A stretch of 64,000 bases of DNA from Alkalilimnicola ehrlichii (GCF_003399765.1 NZ_NFZV01000024.1:1-64000); one strand, 5' to 3'. Positions 47,022 through 57,728 are shown, numbered from the stretch's first letter. The notes: generated by a model not told the origin, from the letters alone. A program made the numbers and translations.

Positions 47022-48638
47022 ATGAGACATTCGCTATCTCGCATCGCCCATCGCCTGCATTTTCATCTTTCTCGGCCGGGACAGAAAAAGTTCGATCGGG
47101 CCTTACGCCAGGTTCGGGAAACGCAAGAGTGGATTTTTAGAAGCCAGCTTAGACGTAGCGCTGCAACGGAGGCCGGGCACGCCTTAGGGTTGCGGGAGGA
47201 TATGTCGCTTGAGGCGTTTCAGGAGGCTGTGCCGTTAACGGACTACGAATACTGGCGGGGTGCGGTTGAGCGCCAGTGGCAACAAGGGCATAACGTGCTC
47301 ACGGGCGAGGTCTGCGGCCGGTATCAGCCGAGCGGCAGCTCAGAGGAAGCGGTTAAGTGGATTCCTTATGGGCCAACGGTACTACATCAGATAGAGGCGG
47401 CGGTCGATCCCTGGCTCAGCGAGCTGTATAACCAAGAGCCTCGGCTGCGGGTCGGCAAGCATTTTTGGTCGTTCCCTTGGGTGCCCGCCGATTATGCCGG
47501 ACGAGTCGGCAACCTACATGAGCATGTGGGATTGTCGTTAGCCAAGCGCCGCGTCCTCGCCGCGACCTCGGTCGTTCCCCCTTGGATGGTTTACACGTCG
47601 AGGTACGACGCGTTCATCCTGGCGAATCTTTGCCAGCTCGCCGCCGCTCGCGATTTATCGTTTCTGTCCGTATGGAGTCCGGTGTTTGCGCTGGATTTAC
47701 TGGAGGCGCTGTCGCAGCGACGCGATGAAGTGGCAGCCGTATTGAATGGAACGGAGACACTTGTCGATACCGCCGGCCATCCGCTTAATGCGCAAGCCGC
47801 CGCGTTGTTGCAGGAGTGGGACGGGCATTTAAGCCCTGAATTTCTTCGTGAGTTGTGGCCGAGCCTGGGAGTCGTCAGCGCCTCGGATGGTGCCGCGGCC
47901 GCGCCTTGGGCAGACGCCGTGCGGGCGCTGTTGCCGGCTGTCCGTTTTCAAGGCAAAGGCTTGTGGGGGCCGGAAGGCGTGGTTACCCTTCCGTACCGCG
48001 GCAGCTACCCGTTGGCGGTGCGGAGTCACTTCTACGAATTCGTCGATTTGGACTCGGAGGCGGTTGTGCCTGCTTGGCAGCTGGAGCAGGGGCAAGAAGT
48101 GCGGCCGGTCTTGACTACGGCTAGCGGTTTGCTGCGCTATGCCCTGCCGGATCGCTTGTTGGTGTCCGGCTTTATGCAGGAGTGTCCTACCTTTACCTAC
48201 TTGGGGCGTGCCGGCAGCGTCGATATTGTTGGCGAGCGTTTGAATCCGACCGTGGCCGAAACCTTATTGAGCAGTCTCCATAACATGCCGGCACGAAAGC
48301 CGCTTACCTTGATAGGGGTCGATGCCGGGCGACCGGCAAAACGGCCTTTTTACCTTGTGCTTTGCGAGGGGAGCGAAAATGCCGCGAGCGACCAACAGTT
48401 GGCCGCTCGCCTAGAAATCCAGCTTCGCGAGCACTTTCACTACGATTTAGCCCGGGATCTTGGGCATCTCGCACCCCTACAATGTTTTACGACGCGGCAA
48501 GCGCGGGCGATTATCCGTTACTTTGGCGAGCGCAAAAACCGTATCGTCGGCGATACCAGACCCGAGCCGCTGATCCATTGGGAGGGCGATTTGCACCCGC
48601 TTTTGGAAGCCTTCCTCGCTCAGGACGCTGCGGCTTGA
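47022..48638 (+). CDS. GH3 auxin-responsive promoter family protein (adenylating enzyme)
   Basis: The 538-residue protein fits the bacterial GH3 family. The N-terminal half has VPLTDYEYWRGAVERQWQQG and a YQPSGSS phosphate-binding loop. The middle holds a WPSLGVVSASDGAAAAPWAD segment and YEFVDLDSE. The C-terminal half includes GRAGSVDIVGERLNPTVAETLL. Plant GH3 enzymes adenylate acids such as auxin or jasmonate and join them to amino acids. The bacterial substrate is unknown. GGGAGAG lies upstream of the ATG. Its 3' end overlaps the convergent aminotransferase gene by 19 bases. Confidence 0.82.
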   Translation: MRHSLSRIAHRLHFHLSRPGQKKFDRALRQVRETQEWIFRSQLRRSAATEAGHALGLREDMSLEAFQEAVPLTDYEYWRGAVERQWQQGHNVLTGEVCGRYQPSGSSEEAVKWIPYGPTVLHQIEAAVDPWLSELYNQEPRLRVGKHFWSFPWVPADYAGRVGNLHEHVGLSLAKRRVLAATSVVPPWMVYTSRYDAFILANLCQLAAARDLSFLSVWSPVFALDLLEALSQRRDEVAAVLNGTETLVDTAGHPLNAQAAALLQEWDGHLSPEFLRELWPSLGVVSASDGAAAAPWADAVRALLPAVRFQGKGLWGPEGVVTLPYRGSYPLAVRSHFYEFVDLDSEAVVPAWQLEQGQEVRPVLTTASGLLRYALPDRLLVSGFMQECPTFTYLGRAGSVDIVGERLNPTVAETLLSSLHNMPARKPLTLIGVDAGRPAKRPFYLVLCEGSENAASDQQLAARLEIQLREHFHYDLARDLGHLAPLQCFTTRQARAIIRYFGERKNRIVGDTRPEPLIHWEGDLHPLLEAFLAQDAAA

Positions 48639-49771
48639 CCGGCGCTTAGCTCTACGCGGTCCAGTGCTTCGGTAAGGGTCCGCACCACCCGCTCCTGAGT
48701 CGCCTCCGGCATATTCGGCCAAATGGGCAAGCTGAGCACTTCGTCGGCCGCCGCCTCCGCTGCCGGCAGGGTCGCGCGCTGGTGACGATAGGGAGGTTGG
48801 CGATGCAGCGGGAGCGGATAATAGATTCCCGCATTAATCCCGGCTTTACGCAAAGTCTGGATCACACTGTCGCGATGCCCGTAGCCTACCCGAACCGTGT
48901 ACTGGTGAAACACGTGGCTCTCCGCCGTTGCCGCATAGGGCAGACGCAAGCCAGGTTCGTGTTGCAACCAGCTTGAATAGCGAGCGGCCACCTTGCGCCG
49001 CAGGTCGTTCCACTCTTCGATATGCGGTAGTTTGACGCGCAGCAAGGCGGCTTGCATGGCATCGAGCCGCGAGTTGAAGCCGATTTCATCGTGCAGACCG
49101 CCGCCGCGATTAGCATGATCGCGCAGGCGGCGGCAGCGGTCGGCAAGATCGTCACGCTGGGTGGTGATCATGCCGCCGTCGCCGAAACCGCCCAGGTTCT
49201 TGGTCGGATAGAACGAGAAAGCGCCGATATCGCCAAGGCTGCCTAAGCGAGCGCCGTTGTGGCTACAGCCGAAGGCTTGTGCAACGTCTTCGACGATAGA
49301 TAAGCCGTGGCGAGCGGCAATGGTTTTTAAGGCGCTCATGTCCACGGCTTGCCCATACAAATGGACCGGTAGCAGGCAGCGGGTGCGCTCGTTGATCGCC
49401 GCTTCGACCTGGCCGACGTCAAGATTAAAGGTTGTCGGGTCGATGTCCACGAATCGCGGCTCGGCGCCGAGTCGGCTGATAGCCTCGGCGGTGCCGAAAA
49501 AGGTAAACGGCGAGGTGATGACTTCATCGCCTGGGCCGACATCGAGCGCAGCAAGTCCGATAATCAGGGCATCGGTGCCGCTATTGACGCCGATAGCGTG
49601 ACGAACGCCGAGGTAACTCGCAATCGCGTCCTCAAAGGCGGCTACCTCTTGCCCCAAAACATAGGCGCCGGAATGCAGTACGCGCATGATGGCGTCTTGT
49701 AACGCGTTCGCGAGCGGGCGGTCTTGAGCGCTTGGGTCATAAATGGGGATCGAGTTAGAAATTGCACTCAT
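48620..49771 (-). CDS. DegT/DnrJ/EryC1/StrS family sugar aminotransferase
   Basis: The 383-residue PLP enzyme has GVNSGTDALIIGLAALDVGPGDEVITSPFTFFGTAEAI, HLYGQAVDM, DVAQAFG and the PLP lysine in FYPTKNLGGFGDGG. It also has RLDAMQAALLRVKLPHIEEW, typical of enzymes that aminate keto-sugar nucleotides. Its start overlaps the stop of the upstream oxidoreductase by four bases (ATGA). The pair resembles WbpB/WbpE, which oxidise then aminate position 3 of a UDP-sugar for surface polysaccharide. The exact sugar is unknown. Confidence 0.88.
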   Translation of the reverse strand: MSAISNSIPIYDPSAQDRPLANALQDAIMRVLHSGAYVLGQEVAAFEDAIASYLGVRHAIGVNSGTDALIIGLAALDVGPGDEVITSPFTFFGTAEAISRLGAEPRFVDIDPTTFNLDVGQVEAAINERTRCLLPVHLYGQAVDMSALKTIAARHGLSIVEDVAQAFGCSHNGARLGSLGDIGAFSFYPTKNLGGFGDGGMITTQRDDLADRCRRLRDHANRGGGLHDEIGFNSRLDAMQAALLRVKLPHIEEWNDLRRKVAARYSSWLQHEPGLRLPYAATAESHVFHQYTVRVGYGHRDSVIQTLRKAGINAGIYYPLPLHRQPPYRHQRATLPAAEAAADEVLSLPIWPNMPEATQERVVRTLTEALDRVELSAGQAAAS

Positions 49772-50841
49772 AAAAGTTCTCCGGTGCGGTGCTTGACCAG
49801 CTTCAGCGGAACCCGCTCGCGATGCCCTTGTTGGCGGGCGGCTTGAGTCCGGAGTTGTTCGCTCGCGGCTGCGATAACACGGACGACATCGACCGCATAT
49901 TGATTGTCGGCCAGTTGCAGGCGGCGTTGCCGCACGCAGTCGAGGAAGTGTTCCAGCTCCAGCTTCAGAGGCTCGCCGTGGCCTTCGCACAGCAGCTCCG
50001 AACCTTCGTCGCGGACATCCAGGTCGTTGCCGATGCCTTTGTAATGGCGGGTGACGGTCTGGTCGATTTCGTCGTAAACCAATATCCCCTCGGTGCCGAG
50101 GATGGTCAGGCTGCGCCGCTTAGTCGGCCACCACCAGGAAACGTGCAAATGGCTTTGGATACCGCCCGGATACCCCAGGTGCAGGTGCACATCGTCTTCG
50201 ATGTGATCCTGGTGGACGCATTGGCCATGCACCCGGAGCTCGTGCGGTAAGCTATCGAGTAGGTAGAGCTGGACGGCGACATCGTGCGAGCCGAGGCACC
50301 ACAAGGCGTTTTCGTAGTCGCGGACACGACCGAGATTCAGCCGCTCCTGATGGATGCTACGAATGGTGCCGAGCCGCCCTTCGCGTAGGTAATCGCGTAT
50401 CCATTGAACGGCCGGTTGAAAAAGAACCAGATGGCCAACCACCAAAATGCGCCCGAGCCGGCTGGCTAGCGCTTGCAACTCCTCGGCCTTGGCGAGGTTG
50501 GTCGTGAGCGGCTTTTCCACAAAGACGTCTTTTCCGCTCAGCAGTGCCGCTTTTACAACCTCATAGTGAGATTTGACCGGCGTCGCCACGGCGACGGCAT
50601 CGACCTCGCTGGCGAGCAAGGCCTGCATGTCCCGATGGCAGGGTATATCCGGGTAAGTTTGGCGAAGTGCCTGGCAGCGTTGCGGGCAGTTGTCCGCGAT
50701 GCCGCCGAGGACGCCAAGCTGGTGAAAATTACGAACGAGATTGCTACCCCAGGCGCCGGCCCCGATAACGCCCACTCGCACGTGGCGGCGACTCGAGCCG
50801 GTACAAGCCACTGTAGGCTTTTTGTGCTTGTTCTCAGGCAT
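49768..50841 (-). CDS. Gfo/Idh/MocA family sugar-nucleotide oxidoreductase
   Basis: The 357-residue protein has the Rossmann motif VGVIGAGAWGSNLVRNF, the family signature VFVEKPLTTNLAKAEEL with the catalytic lysine, and a C-terminal sheet domain with LWCLGSHDVAVQLYLL and HLHVSWWWPTKRR. It probably oxidises the 3-hydroxyl of a nucleotide sugar to give the substrate of the coupled aminotransferase. AAGGA six bases upstream selects ATG 50841 over ATG 50847 and the longer frame. Confidence 0.86.
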   Translation of the reverse strand: MPENKHKKPTVACTGSSRRHVRVGVIGAGAWGSNLVRNFHQLGVLGGIADNCPQRCQALRQTYPDIPCHRDMQALLASEVDAVAVATPVKSHYEVVKAALLSGKDVFVEKPLTTNLAKAEELQALASRLGRILVVGHLVLFQPAVQWIRDYLREGRLGTIRSIHQERLNLGRVRDYENALWCLGSHDVAVQLYLLDSLPHELRVHGQCVHQDHIEDDVHLHLGYPGGIQSHLHVSWWWPTKRRSLTILGTEGILVYDEIDQTVTRHYKGIGNDLDVRDEGSELLCEGHGEPLKLELEHFLDCVRQRRLQLADNQYAVDVVRVIAAASEQLRTQAARQQGHRERVPLKLVKHRTGELL

Positions 50842-51275
50842 GTGCATCCTTTTTCCATGCCGCCGTTTCCCGTTGTGTAATGTGGTAAACGGCTGTTCTA
50901 TCCTTGACGGGCAGCGCGTGCTCCAGCCCGAAGCTAAGCTGTTCGGGTCGGAACATGCCAACGCCCCATCCCGTTTCGGTAGCAGGTGCGTATTCCATGC
51001 AACCGCGTCCCGGGCCGTGGCGTGATCTTGCCGCGACGCTGACCGGTAGCCATGGCTTAGGCAGTCGTTGCTTACCAGCCTTATAGGACTGTGCTCTACT
51101 ATACTTAAGGCGCCTGGCCCGTTTCCAGCTTTTCCGTCGCGGGCGACTGGATCTATGGTGACGCCCGCCGTAGCGCCGGCGTCACCATAGGGGGCTAGTG
51201 TTTTCTTAAGCTTGCCGGGCGGCGCTGCATGGAAGGTGCCGTATCGGCTCGGCGCTCCATTCGCCGGGCCTTACC
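50842..51275. other. Intergenic region with a 13-bp hairpin
   Basis: No protein gene is supported in these 434 bases. A 13-bp perfect inverted repeat lies at 51153-51190. The leader of the oxidoreductase gene occupies the left side. Confidence 0.5.
51153..51190. repeat. 13-bp perfect inverted repeat
   Basis: CTATGGTGACGCC and GGCGTCACCATAG pair perfectly around a 12-base loop which itself can form three further pairs. It lies between the start of the oxidoreductase gene and the stop of the phasin gene, both on the minus strand, and may end the phasin transcript. Confidence 0.65.
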
Positions 51276-51856
51276 TTAAAGGCGGCGCGAGTACGCATCG
51301 TTCAGCGCCTTACGATTCTTATGCTTGCGTTCGTACTGCTGCAATTGCCGGATGGCGTCCTTGTCCAGGTTATCGAGACGCTGCTTAATCTCTTCGGCGG
51401 TGAGGTCGTCGTAGCCCTGAATGGGAAAGCCGCCGTTTTGACTTTGAGCCTGCTTGGTTGCCGTTTGCGCCGTTTCTTGTGCGTGCTCGACGGTTTTTCC
51501 GCACTGGAACGAATTACCCGCAACCCTTGATTGGTTACATCCTGGCTGATCGACATTAGTTGCTGCGTATCTTCGGCAAGCTTGCGCCCAAGCTCCTCCG
51601 TTGCCCGGCTCTGATTCGCAAGATACTCCCGTAGGCTACGAGCGTCATGGACTTCCATCGCCTCGCGTAGCTGGCGCATCGTGTAGAGGGTGTAAGACTG
51701 CACTATTTCCAGCTGATAGTCGCTGAAGCGCTCCATGCTGTCGATCATTAAGCTTCCGAATTGACGCATCGGCGTCATCATATCGCCCCATTGCCGCATA
51801 GGCATCATGACGGCGTCCATGTGAGGGCTAGTCTCCTGAGACGGATTAGGCTGCAT
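51276..51856 (-). CDS. Phasin family protein, single-base frameshift
   Basis: The N-terminal part is a helical phasin: MRQWGDMMTPMRQFGSLMIDSMERFSDYQLEIVQSYTLYTM and later REYLANQSRATEELGRKLAEDTQQLMSI. One missing base in the run of five T (51492-51496 on the plus strand) throws off the frame. Restored, the protein continues with an alanine/glutamine-rich linker and ends YDDLTAEEIKQRLDNLDKD and YERKHKNRKALNDAYSRRL, an evident conserved tail. Phasins coat polyhydroxyalkanoate granules. No PHA synthesis genes are in the window. GGGAG nine bases upstream supports ATG 51856. Confidence 0.8.
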
Positions 51857-52178
51857 TTCTCGTACTCCCTGCCATGAGTAAGGAAACGGCAAATAACACT
51901 CGGATGTGCCGTAAGACGCTCAGAAGTTGGAGGCAAGTGCGATTTCGATCAAGGTTACGAAAGGAAATTGTTCAGCACTCCCTAAAAAGCAGAATAGGGT
52001 TACCGACGGTGTTGTTCAAACCGGATGCTCGTTGTCGGCGCAGGTTAGTCCGCCATCGCTGTTTCGTAACGCTGGAATACGCAGCAAACCACCCCGAACA
52101 TTATAGACAGTCGAATCCGAGGAAGCCGCCGGTGTGAGCGCGCCGTTGCGCGCCACCGGCGGCCATAGGAATAGCGGC
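51857..52178. other. Divergent promoter region of phasin and RNA ligase genes
   Basis: I see no gene or notable repeat in these 322 bases. The frame of the RNA ligase is open to a GTG at 52134, but the better binding site is that of ATG 52179. Confidence 0.4.
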
Positions 52179-53315
52179 ATGACGCGTATCAAACGGTATC
52201 CGGTAGCACCGCAACCGGAGCAGTTTCAAGCGGCGCTGGCTGCTCGTGCCGCCGAGAGGCGAAGCGAAGACGGGTACGTATTCTATCGTCTACGTACGGA
52301 TTTTCACGGCATGCCACGGGGAGCCGTCATGATGGAAGGGCATGTCGTGCCGGCTTATCCCAGCGTGGCGCGGGTATTTGCGCTGGCGGCCGGGGTGCGG
52401 CAGGCGTTTCGCGAGCCATTCTACGCGGAAGAGAAAATCGACGGTTATAACGTACGCATCTTTCGGGTCGGCGAGGCGCTTGTTCCCGTTACGCGTAGCG
52501 GCGTGGTCTGCCCGTTTACGCGCGATCGGTTGCCGGATTTGCTGGATACGCAGGCCCTGAATAGCTTGTTCGATGCCCATCCCGATCTTGTGCTCTGCGC
52601 GGAGGTGGCGGGCAAGGGAAACCCGTACATGCCAACGTTAATCGATCGCTGGGGCGAGGATGTGCAATTGTTCTGCTTCGACCTGATGCGATTTGGCGAG
52701 CAACGCTTTTTGCCGGTTGCCGAGCGTCGGACCGTACTGGAGCGGTACGATATCCCCCAGACGCCGCTGCTCGGACGTTATAGCCGCGACGACCTGACTC
52801 CGTTGGGCGAGGCGTTACTCCGACTCGATAGTGAAGGGGCGGAGGGGGCCGTACTGAAACCGCCGGCGGACGGCTTGCGCGTTAAGTACGTAACGCCATC
52901 GATTAACCTGACCGATATCGTGAGCGATGCGGCGTTGGAGCTGGAGCTGCCGGGAGAGTTCTTTACCCACCGCATCGTGCGTATGGTCATGGCCTTGCGC
53001 GAGTTGGGCCAACGGGCGCGATTGGATGGGTTAGCCGGGGAGTTAGGAGAAGCGTTAATTCAAGGGTTTAACCAAGCTTTGGACGATGTCGAGCATGGCG
53101 AGCGAGTCGGGCGAACATTTCGGGTACGGCTTCGCCACGCCAGCAGTTGCGATGCGTTACTGGCGCATCTCGGTTATCGCTCCAGTACGATCGACGTTGT
53201 CGAGCAATCGCGGCGTTGGGACGGCAGCCACTACGAGCTGACGTTTCGCAAGATCTTTCGTAAATCCAGCGATCGCTTACGGACCTTGCTCGGCGGCGGA
53301 CCGGTTTTCGATTAA
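52179..53315 (+). CDS. ATP-dependent RNA ligase, archaeal Rnl3/Pab1020 type
   Basis: The 378-residue protein has the nucleotidyltransferase motifs in order: motif I EEKIDGYNVR with the lysine that takes AMP (about residue 88), motif III-like VQLFCFDLMRFG, motif IV EGAEGAVLKPP, and motif V LRVKYV. The C-terminal helical domain matches the homodimeric archaeal RNA ligases. Such enzymes seal 5'-phosphate and 3'-hydroxyl RNA ends and can circularise RNA. In bacteria they are rare and occur with a PIN-domain partner, found here convergently at 53365. AGGAA seven bases upstream supports ATG 52179. Confidence 0.9.
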   Translation: MTRIKRYPVAPQPEQFQAALAARAAERRSEDGYVFYRLRTDFHGMPRGAVMMEGHVVPAYPSVARVFALAAGVRQAFREPFYAEEKIDGYNVRIFRVGEALVPVTRSGVVCPFTRDRLPDLLDTQALNSLFDAHPDLVLCAEVAGKGNPYMPTLIDRWGEDVQLFCFDLMRFGEQRFLPVAERRTVLERYDIPQTPLLGRYSRDDLTPLGEALLRLDSEGAEGAVLKPPADGLRVKYVTPSINLTDIVSDAALELELPGEFFTHRIVRMVMALRELGQRARLDGLAGELGEALIQGFNQALDDVEHGERVGRTFRVRLRHASSCDALLAHLGYRSSTIDVVEQSRRWDGSHYELTFRKIFRKSSDRLRTLLGGGPVFD

Positions 53316-53364
53316 CCGCCTTGGCTGTCTGTTCCGCCGCGACGGGAAGTGCGGGTTTTCGGAT

Positions 53365-53972
53365 TTAGGCGTTGCTTGCGCGGTTATCGTCCGAAAGCCG
53401 CTCTAAAATGCCGCGCAACGCACGCGGCTCGATCAAGCGCAGGCCGATCCGTTCGGCCCAGCGCATAAGGCCGGTATCGGCGGAGCAAACGGCTGCCCCG
53501 AGTTCGTGGGCGAGGAGGATAACATCCAAGTCCTCGGTCGAATCCAACAGCCCGGTCCGTAACGCTTCCCGGTAACGATCCCTAAGCCGGGTAATGGTTT
53601 TTTCGACGCTGCTGGGTTTGACTTCGCGCACCGCTTTTTCCGCCACCCGCAGCCCGCGATCGACGCGGGTGCGAATGTCGTCGATCAGCTCGTACAAATA
53701 ATTGCCGGGGACGGTGATCTCGTCGCGGGTGGGCGCCTTGAGGCAAAGCACGAATTGGAAGTCGGAGGGCAAGCGGTCACGGTCGACGAAGGTTTGGAGT
53801 TCGGCAAAACCGAAGGGGGCATATAAAAGGTGGCGCGGTTATCGACCTGGCGCGCCAAGTCGACGAAGACATCGAGTGCCGTCGCCGCATCGGGGCCGAA
53901 CGCCTCGGCGACGGCGGGGTTGCTGAAAACGCTGGTATCGAGCACCACGGGTTGCGGTTTGGTCGAATTCAT
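53365..53972 (-). CDS. RNA ligase partner protein (PIN-domain, MJ0950-like), single-base frameshift
   Basis: The N-terminal frame starts PQPVVLDTSVFSNP, with the first PIN acidic residue. A break in the run of five G at 53815-53819 separates it from LPSDFQFVLCLKAPTRDEITVPGNYLYELIDDIRTRVDRGL and the later acidic residues in EDLDVILLAHELGAAVCSADTGLMRWAERIGL. Restored it has about 202 residues. This family is found almost only with Rnl3-type RNA ligases. PIN domains are usually RNases, so it may cleave or trim RNA that the ligase seals. GAGG five bases upstream supports ATG 53972. Confidence 0.85.
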
Positions 53973-54126
53973 CGTTGCCTCGTGTTGTCCCATATAAATG
54001 AATATGGCGCCGGTCGTCCCGTCCCATAAATTTGCTTCCCTCAGGGGTGGCGGTGGCGGGCAAGCTGCGCGAACAGGCTTGGGGCGCGGTCTGCGCCATC
54101 GGGGCGGATTGCAGAAGGAGTTAGCT

Positions 54127-54996
54127 GTGGCGGTAGAGGCAAACGAGTTGGTACGGCTGAGCCGGTCGATCGAGCGGCTCCAGGCATTTGTGCGTGCTCA
54201 CCCGCGGTTGTTGCTGATTACGGGGGCCGGTTGCAGTACCGATTCGGGCATTCCCGATTACCGAGACGGCGACGGGCGTTGGAAGCGCAAGCAGCCGATT
54301 CAGTTTCAGGATTTCCTAAGGAGCGAGTCCAGTCGGCGGCGCTATTGGGCGCGTAGTCTGGTGGGGTGGCCGGCGATGGCCGCCGCCGCACCGAATCGCA
54401 TTCATCGCACCGTTGCCGCCATGGAGCAGGCGGGTCAGGCCTGGTGGACGGTGACACAGAACGTCGACGGTTTGCACCAGCGTGCCGGTAGTCGCAAAGT
54501 CACGGATCTGCATGGTCGTCTGGACTCCGTGACTTGCTTATCTTGCGGCGCGCGTAAAGCGCGTTGCCTATTCCAAACCGAACTGTTGGATCTTAACCCC
54601 GCCTGGCGCGATGCGGACGTCGCTGCCACGCCGGTGCCCATCGCGCCGGACGGCGATGCCGACTTGGAGCGCGCCGATTTCGACCGCTTCGAGATTCCCT
54701 GCTGCGAGCGATGCGGCGGAGTGTGGAAGCCCGATGTGGTCTTCTTCGGCGAGAATGTACCCAAACCCCGGGTGGCCGATGTGTTCGCTAAATTGCACGA
54801 GGTCGACGCGGTACTGGTTCTGGGGTCGTCGCTTATGGTGTGGTCGTCGTTTCGGTTCGTGCGTGCCGCCGTCGAGGCCGGCCAGCCCGTGGCGGCGGTG
54901 AATCTTGGGCGCACGCGCGCCGATGCGGCGCTGTCGCTGAAGGTCGAGGCGCCCGCCGCGGAGGTTTTACCCTGTCTGGTAGAACAGCCAGCTTAA
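54127..54996 (+). CDS. NAD-dependent protein deacetylase, Sir2 family (SIRT4-like)
   Basis: The 289-residue protein carries ITGAGCSTDSGIPDYRD for NAD binding, TQNVDGLHQRAG with the catalytic region, and four zinc cysteines as CLSCG and CCERCGG. VVFFGENVPKP, VLGSSLMVWSS and VNLG complete the set. The GCSTDSGIPDYRDGDGRWKR form places it in the SIRT4/class II group, which act as lipoamidases, deacylases or ADP-ribosyl transferases. AAGGAG six bases upstream selects the GTG at 54127; the open frame back to 53998 is arginine/glycine-rich filler. Confidence 0.9.
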   Translation: MAVEANELVRLSRSIERLQAFVRAHPRLLLITGAGCSTDSGIPDYRDGDGRWKRKQPIQFQDFLRSESSRRRYWARSLVGWPAMAAAAPNRIHRTVAAMEQAGQAWWTVTQNVDGLHQRAGSRKVTDLHGRLDSVTCLSCGARKARCLFQTELLDLNPAWRDADVAATPVPIAPDGDADLERADFDRFEIPCCERCGGVWKPDVVFFGENVPKPRVADVFAKLHEVDAVLVLGSSLMVWSSFRFVRAAVEAGQPVAAVNLGRTRADAALSLKVEAPAAEVLPCLVEQPA

Positions 54997-55430
54997 AGCG
55001 TCCAATGGATGTGTCGTTGATACTCGTATAAGAAATTTTGAATGATGCGCTCCTTGCTAAAGTCGGTGACATCCCGGTGTAGCGGGCCTTCTCGAACCAA
55101 GGCTTCGGCGCGATAAACGTGCCCGTAGGCGTCTTCCAAGGGGAGCATGGGAAAGGCGAAGTTACCCTTGTGATAGCGGCGTGCTTTGATCGCGTAATAA
55201 AACTCTTCGTCGTCGTCGCGAAAAACGGTGATGGTGGCCGCGTCCTGGGCGGCGGTCACCTCGACTTTGCGGTCGTGTTTCTCCAGCTCGCTCTTTAGGT
55301 CGGCAAAGGCGGCCGCCGCAGTGCTCCGGATGAACTGCTCGACCCGGCGATGGCGCTCCTCCGCCGTTTCGCGTCGTCTACTTTGCCGAAGCTCGCGAAA
55401 GATCTCGTCCAGTCGTTGCCGCCAAGCCAT
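54993..55430 (-). CDS. Uncharacterised 145-residue protein in operon with the BCCT transporter
   Basis: The family is not recognised. The protein is soluble. Its N-terminal half is helical and charged (RLDEIFRELRQSRRRETAEERHRRVEQFI). The C-terminal half is likely mixed alpha/beta, with aromatic residues in FYYAIKARRYHKGNFAFPMLPLED and ERIIQNFLYEYQRHIHW. AGGAGG nine bases before ATG 55430 is strong. It starts 18 bases after the BCCT stop and so is co-transcribed with it. It overlaps the convergent sirtuin gene by four bases. Confidence 0.7.
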   Translation of the reverse strand: MAWRQRLDEIFRELRQSRRRETAEERHRRVEQFIRSTAAAAFADLKSELEKHDRKVEVTAAQDAATITVFRDDDEEFYYAIKARRYHKGNFAFPMLPLEDAYGHVYRAEALVREGPLHRDVTDFSKERIIQNFLYEYQRHIHWTL

Positions 55431-55448
55431 GCGCAATACCCTCCTTGG

Positions 55449-56992
<1,544 letters not shown>

Positions 56993-57091
56993 GGCGGGTA
57001 TCCTTACTGAACCTCCATTGCGTCAGTAAATAAGGGTTTTCTAACTCAAAGAATAGACTTGTATAAGCGTTTTGATGTGTTTGGCGACGCC

Positions 57092-57128
57092 GCGCAGCCT
57101 GGGCCGGGGTTATCGGCCCAGGCTGCGC
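57092..57128 (-). terminator. 14-bp hairpin behind the Spy-like gene
   Basis: GCGCAGCCTGGGCC and GGCCCAGGCTGCGC pair perfectly around a 9-base loop, starting ten bases past the stop of the minus-strand Spy-like gene. It lacks a T run but probably ends that transcript. Confidence 0.65.
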
Positions 57129-57137
57129 GACCTGCCG

Positions 57138-57638
57138 CTATTCGGCGTTGTGCCCCCGATGGTGGCGGGGGCCCGGCCGGTGGTGGCGGGGGCCCGGCCG
57201 GTGGTGGCGGCGCTCGCTGAGCTTCGCCTTCTGCTCGTCGGTCAGTACTTCTTGTACCGTGGCGCGCACTCGGGCGCCCAATACCGTGGCTTCGGCAACC
57301 AATTCGCCGAGCTTTTCCGCTTCGCTGCGAACGGCCGTTTCGTCAAACCCGGACTGCGTGTGCTCGCCAATCGTGCGGTATTGCTCGCGTATTTGCTGGT
57401 GCAGCGCGTGCAACTCCGGGCGTGCGCTGTCGAGGATCGCTTGGATTTGCTCCTGTTGCGTCTCCGTCAATTCCAGATGCCGGCTCAGGCGCTCAAAGCC
57501 TTTCGGGTGCATCGGCATGCCGCTGGCGGCAAAGTTTTTCGCGCCGGTCGGCGCTTCGGCCGCTACCGTAGCGTTGATGCCGAGGGAGAGAACTAAGGCC
57601 GTGCCGAGGCCGGCAGCGTAGCGTTTCATCCGATTCAT
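57138..57638 (-). CDS. Spy/CpxP family periplasmic protein with histidine-rich tail
   Basis: The 166-residue protein has a signal peptide (to about residue 27) and two LTxxQ-type motifs (LTETQQEQI and LTDEQKAKL) on long helices, as in Spy and CpxP. The C-terminal tail consists of repeats of RHHRPGP encoded by a 21-bp tandem repeat, ending HHRGHNAE. Such a tail could bind Ni, Cu or Zn. AAGGAG seven bases upstream selects ATG 57638. It is divergent from cpxRA with a CpxR-box-like site between, so it likely acts as the periplasmic chaperone and feedback regulator of that system. Confidence 0.87.
   Translation of the reverse strand: MNRMKRYAAGLGTALVLSLGINATVAAEAPTGAKNFAASGMPMHPKGFERLSRHLELTETQQEQIQAILDSARPELHALHQQIREQYRTIGEHTQSGFDETAVRSEAEKLGELVAEATVLGARVRATVQEVLTDEQKAKLSERRHHRPGPRHHRPGPRHHRGHNAE
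57160..57211. repeat. 21-bp tandem repeat encoding the histidine-rich tail
   Basis: The unit TGGTGGCGGGGGCCCGGCC plus two bases is present about 2.4 times in perfect tandem. On the minus strand it encodes the heptad RHHRPGP. Such a tract can change copy number by slippage. Confidence 0.85.
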
Positions 57639-57728
57639 ACAGCGACTCCTTGGTCGGAACAGGTTTTGCCTGAGCTTCAGTCTACGCAGCTGCATCGTTA
57701 TTGCGGGTAGCGAGAGTGCAAGGCTTCT

